Below, piece after piece: positions 1 through 4,774 of a DNA stretch of 5,565 bases. Position 1 is the first letter of the stretch. Each line of letters starts with the position of its first letter. Source of the DNA: a bacterium (lineage in GTDB: Bacteria; Muiribacteriota; Ozemobacteria; Ozemobacterales; Ozemobacteraceae); the NCBI GenBank assembly GCA_016192885.1, contig JACPTH010000083.1, positions 1 to 5,565 on the forward strand, in the 5' to 3' direction. The position numbers and the translations under genes are program-made. Below the pieces are notes generated by a model that was not told the DNA's origin, searched no databases, and saw nothing but the letters and a program-made list of their open reading frames with translations.

Positions 1-243
1 TTCAATATTGTTATCCCTCGAATCCGAGACTTCCGCGGAATGTCCACTAAGTCATTTGATGGTCGTGGGAACTACAGTCTGGGTTTAAAGGAACAATTGG
101 TTTTCCCTGAGATCAAGTATGATTCGGTTGAAAAGGTTCAAGGAATGAACATTAGTATCGTGACAACCGCTAGAACCGACGGCGAGGCCAGGGAACTCTT
201 GAGTCTCTTGGGAATGCCGTTTAAAAGAGCCCCAAAGAATTAA
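1..243 (+). CDS. rplE: 50S ribosomal protein L5 (uL5), C-terminal part, cut by window start
   Basis: L5 binds 5S rRNA and sits in the central protuberance of the large subunit. The frame is open from base 1, so the 80 residues seen are the C-terminal part of a protein usually near 180 residues; the start lies outside the window. Family blocks read directly: IPRIRDFRG at the very beginning, then SFDGRGNYSLGLKEQ, then FPEIKYD, then the closing block TTARTDGEARELLSLLGMPF. The ATG at codon 14 is internal and not a start, because IPRIRDFRG precedes it. The rpsN Shine-Dalgarno follows directly after the stop, so the two genes are in one transcript. No damage is visible in this part. Confidence 0.96.
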   Translation, partial: FNIVIPRIRDFRGMSTKSFDGRGNYSLGLKEQLVFPEIKYDSVEKVQGMNISIVTTARTDGEARELLSLLGMPFKRAPKN

Positions 244-254
244 AAGGAGTATTT

Positions 255-440
255 ATGGCAAAAACCTCGTTGATTCAAAAATGGATGAGAAAACCCAAAT
301 TTCAAACCAGAAAGTACAACCGTTGTCGAATTTGCGGGCGCCCGCGGGGTTACATGAGTGATTTTCAAATGTGTCGAATTTGCTTCCGCGGGTTGGCCTC
401 TTACGGGCAAATCCCAGGAATTACCAAATCCAGCTGGTAA
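255..440 (+). CDS. rpsN: 30S ribosomal protein S14, zinc-binding type (uS14, type Z)
   Basis: S14 binds 16S rRNA in the small-subunit head. This is the short zinc-binding form: 61 residues, the normal length, with two CxxC pairs at C24/C27 and C40/C43 that coordinate one zinc. The C-terminal block GQIPGITKSSW is the family ending. An AAGGAG at 244-249 sits five bases before the ATG, and the gene begins 11 bases after the rplE stop. The start MAKTSLI matches the family. The zinc-free long form (about 90-100 residues) is excluded by length and by the cysteines. Its stop overlaps the Shine-Dalgarno of rpsH. The gene looks intact. Confidence 0.97.
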   Translation: MAKTSLIQKWMRKPKFQTRKYNRCRICGRPRGYMSDFQMCRICFRGLASYGQIPGITKSSW

Positions 441-444
441 GGAG
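438..444 (+). promoter_or_regulatory. Shine-Dalgarno of rpsH overlapping the rpsN stop
   Basis: TAAGGAG contains the rpsN stop codon and an AAGGAG core, seven bases before the ATG at 452. It selects 452 (MSMTDP..., matching the common MSMxDP family start) over the out-of-frame ATG at 447, the in-frame ATG at 458 and the far-upstream in-frame ATG at 371, which lies inside rpsN. Confidence 0.75.
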
Positions 445-451
445 CAATGAT

Positions 452-808
452 ATGTCAATGACCGATCCATCGGGAGACATGTTGGCAAGGATTCGAAATG
501 CCAACATCGTAAAGCATGAAAGCGTTGAAATGCCCTCATCAAAAGTTAAAATCGAGATCGCCAAAATCCTGAAGCGAGAAGGATACATACGCGATTTCCG
601 CTATTATAAATTTCAAAACAAGTTTAACTTAAAGATTTTCTTGAAATTTGGTGAGAAACAATCTCGCATTATCGATGGAATCAAGCGAATTTCAACCCCG
701 GGCCGAAGGGTTTATTCCCCCGGAAAAAGCCTTGGAAAGGTATTAGGAGGGTTGGGGATTTCAATCATTTCTACTTCCAAGGGAAAACAACTTTCAGGAG
801 ATCGAAAT
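452..808 (+). CDS. rpsH: 30S ribosomal protein S8 (uS8), C-terminally truncated, no stop codon, open into rplF
   Basis: S8 binds the central domain of 16S rRNA (helix 21 region), and in Enterobacteria it also represses the spc operon. Recognisable blocks are MSMTDPSGDMLARIRNAN (1-18), MPSSKVKIEIAKILKREGYI (27-46), RISTPGRRVY (79-88) and GLGISIISTSKG (100-111). After STSKG the family normally continues for about 21 residues (MTDREA...GVGGE...CYVW) to a stop. Here only eight unrelated residues, KQLSGDRN, follow before the L6 methionine. No stop intervenes, so the frame stays open to 1348 and would give a 298-residue S8-L6 fusion. The lost tail holds the GGE glutamate, which in known structures helps contact rRNA, so function is doubtful. 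Identity of the N-terminal 111 residues is certain; whether the gap is biological or an assembly fault is not. Confidence 0.9.
795..800 (+). promoter_or_regulatory. Shine-Dalgarno of rplF, lying inside the open S8 frame
   Basis: CAGGAG sits eight bases before the ATG at 809. It supports independent initiation of L6 even though the S8 frame reads through it. Its presence suggests that the original S8-L6 junction lost S8 coding sequence and the stop codon but kept the leader of rplF. Confidence 0.7.
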
Positions 809-1348
809 ATGTCGCGCATAGGAAAAAAAGCAATTGCTATTCCGCCAGGAGTAGAAGTAAACCTTAACGGGAATCAGGTTGTTTTAAAGGGGCCAAAGGG
901 AACCTTGAGGCGTGAGTTACCCTTAGAAGTAAAAATCTCGCGAAGCGAAAACAATCTTCAATGTTCCATTTCCGATCAATCCAAAAGAGTTCGAAGCCTC
1001 TTTGGAATGACAAGAAGTTTGGTTGCAAATATGATGACCGGGGTCTCATCAGGTTTCAGTAAAGATCTTGAAATCGTCGGGGTCGGCTATAAAGTTAAAC
1101 TCGAGGATTCGAAATTGGTTTTTAACATAGGCTTCTCTCACCCGGTAAGCTTCGCTCCACCCACCGGTATTAAATTGTCTGTTGAAGGACAGAATAAAAT
1201 TACCGTTTTTGGTCTTGACAAAGAAATTGTTGGGCAAGCTTCGTCTGATATTCGCTCTATTAAACCTCCTGAACACTATAAGGGAACTGGAATAAGGTAT
1301 TCCGGGGAACAAGTTCGAATCAAGGAAGGAAAGAAACTTGCCGGATAA
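809..1348 (+). CDS. rplF: 50S ribosomal protein L6 (uL6)
   Basis: L6 binds 23S rRNA near the sarcin-ricin loop and the factor-binding site. The 179 residues are the usual length. Blocks in order: MSRIGKKAIAIPPGVEV at the start, KGPKGTL (28-33), TRSLVANMMTGVSSGF (68-83), the internal repeat LEIVGVGYK (87-95) with GFSHPV (108-113), and the L6 signature PPEHYKGTGIRY (153-164) followed by EQVRIKEGKK. The ATG at 809 is chosen because MSRIGKK is the family start and a Shine-Dalgarno precedes it, although the frame is open upstream into rpsH without a stop. The coding region itself shows no damage. The gene ends 88 bases before rplR. Confidence 0.96.
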   Translation: MSRIGKKAIAIPPGVEVNLNGNQVVLKGPKGTLRRELPLEVKISRSENNLQCSISDQSKRVRSLFGMTRSLVANMMTGVSSGFSKDLEIVGVGYKVKLEDSKLVFNIGFSHPVSFAPPTGIKLSVEGQNKITVFGLDKEIVGQASSDIRSIKPPEHYKGTGIRYSGEQVRIKEGKKLAG

Positions 1349-1436
1349 TTCCCAAGTTTTTGAGTTTGAAAATTGTTATTTTTGTTTTCTTTAAAATCGG
1401 ATTTTTAACGCAACAAAAGCTGATCGGAGGGAAATT
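1349..1436 (+). promoter_or_regulatory. AT-rich rplF-rplR gap with a weak internal promoter candidate
   Basis: This 88-nt gap contains no reading frame that resembles a protein and no convincing hairpin. TTGAAA at 1366-1371 (five of six matches to a sigma70 -35) is followed after 18 bases by TTTAAA at 1390-1395 (four of six to a -10); TAAAAT at 1392-1397 matches the -10 better but is spaced 20 bases. AT-rich sequence gives such matches by chance, so this is only a candidate. The downstream end holds the rplR Shine-Dalgarno GGAGG (1426-1430). Confidence 0.2.
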
Positions 1437-1805
1437 ATGAGCGTAAAGAATGAAAAATTTGAGTCGCGTTCTAAACGCCACCAAAGAAAAAGATTTTATC
1501 TCGAGGGTGACTCTCAGAGGCCAAGATTGGTTGTTTTTCGAAGCTTGAAACATATTTATGCCCAAATTGTTGACGACTCCAAGGGAATTACATTAGTATC
1601 CGCAGGGTCGGTTGAAAAAACCTTTAAGGAGAAAAAGGTTCTTGGAGGGAATAAAACCGGTGCCCGAACAATTGGGGTAGCCATTGCTGAAAGAGCCAAA
1701 GAAAAAGGGATTACCCAAGTAGTTTTTGACAAAGGCGGTAACAAATATCATGGGCGCGTAAAGGAACTCGCCGATGGTGCCAGGAGCGCCGGTTTAAATT
1801 TCTAG
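1437..1805 (+). CDS. rplR: 50S ribosomal protein L18 (uL18)
   Basis: L18 binds 5S rRNA together with L5 and helps attach it to the large subunit. The 122 residues match the usual length. A basic N-terminal region (SRSKRHQRKRF) leads into RPRLVVFRSLKHIYAQIVDD (28-47), then GARTIGVAIAERAKEKGI (75-92), and the diagnostic ending VVFDKGGNKYHGRVKELADGAR with AGLNF at the C terminus. The ATG follows GGAGGG at 1426-1431 with five to six bases of spacing. The gene looks complete. The rpsE Shine-Dalgarno begins at its stop codon, so rplR and rpsE are likely coupled. Confidence 0.96.
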   Translation: MSVKNEKFESRSKRHQRKRFYLEGDSQRPRLVVFRSLKHIYAQIVDDSKGITLVSAGSVEKTFKEKKVLGGNKTGARTIGVAIAERAKEKGITQVVFDKGGNKYHGRVKELADGARSAGLNF

Positions 1806-1816
1806 AGGAGTAAAAT

Positions 1817-2302
1817 ATGATAGACCAACAACAAAAGCGGGGAGATTCTCGGCGAGAAGGGCGTGGTGGTCTTAAGGGTGGACGCCATTTTGGTTTCTCG
1901 GTTTTAGTCTGTGTGGGTGACCAAAAGGGGCGGGTTGGAATTGCAATCGGGAAGGCAAATGCAGTTCCTGATGCTGTTAAAAAGGGCTTGGATAAAGCAA
2001 AAAAGTGTTTGTTTCGAGTGCCCATTTATAAATCCACTATCCCCCACCCAATTTCCGCTAAATATGGCGCGAGCATGGTGATTATTAAACCGGCTGCCCC
2101 GGGAACAGGCGTAATTGCGGGTGGCGCAGTTAGAGCTATTTTTGAAGCCTTGGGAGTAAAAGATATTTTATCAAAAAAGATTGGTTCAAGTAATCCAATC
2201 AATGTTACAAAAGCTACTTTGATTGCTCTAAAAAAGATGCGGAGCGTTTCCGACATCGCCAAAATTCGGAATATCAGTGCCGAACAAGTCCTTAACGGGT
2301 AG
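1817..2302 (+). CDS. rpsE: 30S ribosomal protein S5 (uS5), with apparent loss of an N-terminal strand
   Basis: S5 sits at the mRNA entry side of the small subunit and affects decoding fidelity. From KGGRHFGFSVLVCVGDQKGRVGIAIGKA (20-47) onward the protein is normal: RVPIYKSTIPHPI (67-79), KPAAPGTGVIAGGAVRAIFE (91-110) and GSSNPINVTKATLIALK (123-139). Upstream, the family has an acidic or hydrophobic block ending in NRVxKxV directly before KGGR. Here a hydrophilic segment (DQQQKRGDSRREGRGG) joins KGGR through one leucine, so roughly 15-20 residues including that strand seem to be missing. Total length is 161 residues, so length alone does not reveal this, because S5 N termini vary. The ATG follows AGGAG at 1806-1810 with six bases of spacing. 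Identity is certain; the N-terminal deletion is an inference from family knowledge. Confidence 0.94.
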   Translation: MIDQQQKRGDSRREGRGGLKGGRHFGFSVLVCVGDQKGRVGIAIGKANAVPDAVKKGLDKAKKCLFRVPIYKSTIPHPISAKYGASMVIIKPAAPGTGVIAGGAVRAIFEALGVKDILSKKIGSSNPINVTKATLIALKKMRSVSDIAKIRNISAEQVLNG

Positions 2303-2319
2303 ATGAAAGGGCAAGCAAA

Positions 2320-2506
2320 ATGACGCAAGAATTAGTAACTATCAAACTCAAAAAAAGTCCTATTGGCGCTACTGTTCGACAAAAGAGAACTTTAAGCTTT
2401 AGGATTAAAGCATCTAAATCAGGAAGTGACTCTTCCAAAGAATCCTGCAATTGACGGGATGATCGATAAAATGCAACGCTGGATCGAAGTAAAATGTTTG
2501 GCCTAA
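2320..2506 (+). pseudogene. rpmD: 50S ribosomal protein L30 (uL30), frameshifted
   Basis: L30 is a small large-subunit protein of about 60 residues. The first part is read from the ATG at 2320: MTQELVTIKLKKSPIGATVRQKRTLS, with the SPIG block. Continuing in that frame gives non-L30 sequence and a TGA at 2452-2454 (44 residues). From 2399 the next frame over reads LGLKHLNQEVTLPKNPAIDGMIDKM and on to a TAA at 2504-2506, a textbook L30 C-terminal half. The span is 187 bases, one more than a multiple of three. Aligned to the E. coli pattern (T-x-x-x-LGL), the shift fits loss of two bases near 2398 better than gain of one. A GAAAGG at 2305-2310 may serve as a modest ribosome binding site. This is a single event in an otherwise well-preserved gene, so sequencing error is the leading explanation. 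Confidence 0.9.
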
Positions 2507-2543
2507 GAATCGCGTCTTTTTCACTCGCGAAATTGCACAACTT

Positions 2544-2549
2544 AAGGAG
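2544..2549 (+). promoter_or_regulatory. Shine-Dalgarno that supports the rplO start at 2559
   Basis: AAGGAG lies nine bases before the ATG at 2559. It makes 2559 the best available start even though the L15 family normally has about 27 more residues at the N terminus. Either the coding sequence just after the original start was lost, or this match belongs to other sequence. Confidence 0.55.
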
Positions 2550-2558
2550 CTCTTTTTT

Positions 2559-2918
2559 ATGATGACGACCCGAGGCGGGAAAGGGCAAACGGCAAGGTCA
2601 GGCAAACCGCATCCATACGCAGGATTCGAAGGCGGCCAAATGCCCCTTGTTAGAAGGGTTCCGAAGCGCGGCTTTACGCCTCCGCATCGAATCCCTTGTG
2701 CGATAGTTAATCTAGCGTCCTTAGATCAATTCGAAGATGGAACCGTAATAACGCCTGAGTTGCTTGAAGGGAACGGGTTGGTGAAAAGTTTAAAATTCCC
2801 GATAAAAATTTTAGGGCAGGGAGATGTCAAAAAAACTTTTACAATTTACGTTCATCGCATTTCCGAATCCGCAAAAGCTAAGATTGAGAAAGCAGGCGGC
2901 AAGGTGGAGGTGATTTAG
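2559..2918 (+). CDS. rplO: 50S ribosomal protein L15 (uL15), N-terminally shortened
   Basis: L15 is a late-assembling large-subunit protein that contacts several 23S rRNA domains. The 119 residues begin MMTTRGGKGQTARSGK and continue with the hallmark FEGGQMPLVRRVPKRGF (23-39) and the C-terminal signature KILGQGDVKKTF (83-94) through ISESAKAKIEKAGGKVE. Family members are typically near 145 residues and begin with a KLxxL...RVGRGxGSG block before TxRGGKGQ. That glycine- and arginine-rich rRNA-binding extension is absent here. The frame is open upstream of 2559 (it reads TREIAQLKELFF before the ATG) but does not encode the missing block. The stop codon touches the GTG of secY. Identity is certain; the true start is not. 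Confidence 0.92.
   Translation: MMTTRGGKGQTARSGKPHPYAGFEGGQMPLVRRVPKRGFTPPHRIPCAIVNLASLDQFEDGTVITPELLEGNGLVKSLKFPIKILGQGDVKKTFTIYVHRISESAKAKIEKAGGKVEVI
2906..2914 (+). promoter_or_regulatory. Near-perfect Shine-Dalgarno for secY
   Basis: GGAGGTGAT is nine bases complementary to the usual 16S rRNA 3' end, inside the last codons of rplO. GGAGG (2906-2910) is eight bases before the GTG at 2919. It decides the secY start and would compensate for the weaker GTG codon. Confidence 0.8.
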
Positions 2919-4226
2919 GTGTTCCAAAGTCTCTTCAATGCCATCAAGATTCCAGAGCTTAGAAGCAGGATCTTTTTTACAATTGGAATGATTATGGTTT
3001 TTCGTATCGGAACCCACATTCCTACTCCAGGTGTTGATGCCAAGCTTTTGACCCAAAACCTTCCCACATCAGAATTGTTTAGTTTCCTTAACATGTTTTC
3101 CGGGGGCGCTTTGCGAAGATTTTCTGTTTTCGCTCTTGGCATCGCTCCATACATTAATGCATCGATTATCATGCAGTTGTTAGTTTATGTAATTCCCTAT
3201 CTCGAGCACCTTGCAAAGGAAGAGGGAGAAGAGGGCCGAAAAAAAATCACTCAATATACCAGATATGGAACGGTTTTGATTGGAGCATTGCAGGCATTTG
3301 GAATCAGTTTTATGTTGGAAAGATATCAAGTTGTGACCGATCCGGGAATTGCCTTTAAAATCATGGCGGTTTTAACTCTTACTTCAGGAACGGCTTTTAT
3401 CATGTGGTTAGGGGAGCAAATGACAAGCCATGGAATTGGAAACGGAATTTCCATTTTGATTACGGCAGGAATTCTGGCAGCCCTTCCTGAAGGCATCGCT
3501 CATCAGGTTGCAATGTTTACAGGTAATGCCCACGATGTTATTAAATTCTTTTTGCTTTTGATTATTGTTGTAGCGGTAATTATGGCGGTTGTGACCGTCC
3601 AGGACGGGGTCCGGAAAATCCCAGTTCAATACGCCAAAAGAGTTGTTGGGCGAAGGGTGTACGGGGGGCAGAGCACGCATATCCCGCTTAGGGTGAACCA
3701 AGCCGGAGTTATTCCAGTTATTTTTGCCAGCTCTATCCTTTTGTTTCCTTCAATGGTTGCCAATTGGCTTCAAAATTGGGAGCGAATTCAAGACTGGATG
3801 AGCAATCCCATTGTACATTGGATTTTTACCATTTTCGACTATAATAGTTACTCATACCTTGTTCTTTACGCACTTTTAATAATTTTCTTCACATATTTCT
3901 ATACGGCTATTACTTTCAACGTTCAGGATCTTTCCGACAACATGAAAAAATACGGCGGGTTTATTCCAGGAATTAGGGCTGGAAGGCCGACTGTTGATTA
4001 CCTAGAGAGAACTTTATCAAGAGTTACTCTCGCGGGTGGCTTGTTTCTTGCCGTTATAGCCATCATTCCTAATCTTCTTATCATGTTCATGAATGTTCAA
4101 TTTTACTTTGGAGGGACCGCCTTATTGATCGTAGTGGGAGTTGCCATGGATACTATGCGTCAACTTGAATCCCATTTGGTAACCAGGCACTATGAAGGCT
4201 TTATGAAGAAAAGAGGTTTACGGTGA
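2919..4226 (+). CDS. secY: Preprotein translocase subunit SecY
   Basis: SecY is the channel-forming inner-membrane subunit of the SecYEG translocon. The 435 residues are the normal length, and alternating hydrophobic stretches fit the ten-helix topology (for example 17-31, 115-131, 148-164, 209-226, 262-280, 312-332, 368-392, 397-410). Key blocks: NAIKIPELRSRI (7-18), RIGTHIPTPGVD (29-40), the plug region and helix 2 FSVFALGIAPYINASIIMQL (68-87), LGEQMTSHGIGNGISILI (164-181), YGGQSTHIPLRVNQAGVIPV (248-267), and GGFIPGIRAGRPT (346-358) with R353, equivalent to the conserved cytoplasmic-loop arginine R357 in E. coli. It starts with GTG directly after the rplO stop, chosen because MFQ...IPELR is the family start and a strong ribosome binding site precedes it. 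It overlaps adk by four bases. No damage seen. Confidence 0.97.
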   Translation: MFQSLFNAIKIPELRSRIFFTIGMIMVFRIGTHIPTPGVDAKLLTQNLPTSELFSFLNMFSGGALRRFSVFALGIAPYINASIIMQLLVYVIPYLEHLAKEEGEEGRKKITQYTRYGTVLIGALQAFGISFMLERYQVVTDPGIAFKIMAVLTLTSGTAFIMWLGEQMTSHGIGNGISILITAGILAALPEGIAHQVAMFTGNAHDVIKFFLLLIIVVAVIMAVVTVQDGVRKIPVQYAKRVVGRRVYGGQSTHIPLRVNQAGVIPVIFASSILLFPSMVANWLQNWERIQDWMSNPIVHWIFTIFDYNSYSYLVLYALLIIFFTYFYTAITFNVQDLSDNMKKYGGFIPGIRAGRPTVDYLERTLSRVTLAGGLFLAVIAIIPNLLIMFMNVQFYFGGTALLIVVGVAMDTMRQLESHLVTRHYEGFMKKRGLR

Positions 4227-4774
4227 AAAACAAGGGAATAAACCTGGTGTTTTTAGGGCCGCCAGGGGCGGGCAAAGGAACTCAAGCAAAAATGGTTTCC
4301 GAGAAGTTCAAGATCCCTCAAGTATCTACGGGGGACATGCTTAGAAGTGCCATCGCCTCTCAAACTCCTTTGGGAATCAAGGCGCAATCTTTTGTTTCTT
4401 CTGGAGGGCTGGTTCCGGATGATTTGGTTCTTTCGATTTTGCTCAATCGAATTTCCCAAGAAGATTGCCAGTCAGGTTTTATTTTAGATGGTTTTCCCCG
4501 AACCTTAGGGCAAGCCATCTCGCTTAACAAATCCCTTTCAGAGGTGAAAAACCCTTTGGTGGGGGTTATTTCGATCACTGTTCCGGAGAATGACCTTATC
4601 GAGCGTCTTACCGGGCGAAGAATTTGTAAATCCTGCGGTACTAGCGAACAGACTTCACCTCTTATTGAGTTTTATTACAAGGAGAAAAATCTTTATCCGG
4701 TGAAAGGAATCGGTGAGATTGAGGTGATTTTTAAAGATATTTGTGATATACTAGCGAGTCTTTGTAGAAATTGA
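4223..4774 (+). CDS. adk: Adenylate kinase with most of the LID domain missing
   Basis: Adenylate kinase interconverts ATP + AMP and 2 ADP in the cytoplasm. Intact parts are the Walker A loop GPPGAGKGT (12-20), the AMP-binding STGDMLR (35-41), the DGFPRT block (89-94) and the start of the LID, RLTGRRICKSCG (128-139) with one zinc CxxC pair (C135, C138). The sequence then jumps at about T140 to SEQTSPLIEFYYKE, which in the family follows some 41 residues later. The missing part carries the second zinc-ligand pair and the (Q/R)RxDDxxExVxxRL block with two catalytic arginines (R156 and R167 in E. coli). Length is 183 against about 215. Short-LID kinases keep the DD...R block, so this is not one of them. 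The deletion is in frame. The GTG start overlaps secY (GTGA), with AGAGG at 4212-4216. As written the enzyme is probably inactive. Confidence 0.92.
   Translation: MKNKGINLVFLGPPGAGKGTQAKMVSEKFKIPQVSTGDMLRSAIASQTPLGIKAQSFVSSGGLVPDDLVLSILLNRISQEDCQSGFILDGFPRTLGQAISLNKSLSEVKNPLVGVISITVPENDLIERLTGRRICKSCGTSEQTSPLIEFYYKEKNLYPVKGIGEIEVIFKDICDILASLCRN
4744..4752 (+). promoter_or_regulatory. Possible extended -10 promoter element upstream of map
   Basis: TGATATACT fits the TGnTATAAT extended -10 with one mismatch in the hexamer. A transcript would begin near 4759, about 12 bases before the map start. No good -35 is seen at 17 bases, and it lies within the adk coding region. Chance occurrence is likely. 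Confidence 0.18.

Noticed and set aside
371..451. Upstream extension of the S8 frame from the ATG at 371
   Set aside because: It lies wholly inside rpsN in another frame and adds residues unlike S8. The ATG at 452 has the family start and a well-placed Shine-Dalgarno.
240..542. Minus-strand open frames across the window, for example 240-542, 1711-2025 and 3408-3701
   Set aside because: They lie antisense to clearly conserved genes, lack recognisable protein motifs and mirror the codon structure of the + strand genes.
1349..1400. Terminator hairpin after rplF
   Set aside because: There are T-runs but no GC-rich inverted repeat precedes them, and the operon clearly continues.
2303..2323. Tiny reading frame ATG-AAA-GGG... 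ending in a TGA that overlaps the rpmD ATG
   Set aside because: Only six codons, with no ribosome binding site of its own. The purine run is better read as the rpmD ribosome binding site.
2389..2410. Programmed +1 frameshift in rpmD
   Set aside because: The slippage pairing is poor, no stimulatory structure or internal Shine-Dalgarno is evident, and residue spacing fits two missing bases better. Kept only as an alternative.
4223..4774. A natural short-LID (eukaryote-like) adenylate kinase
   Set aside because: Short-form enzymes retain the DDxxExxxxR block after the short loop. Here it is missing while half of the zinc motif remains.
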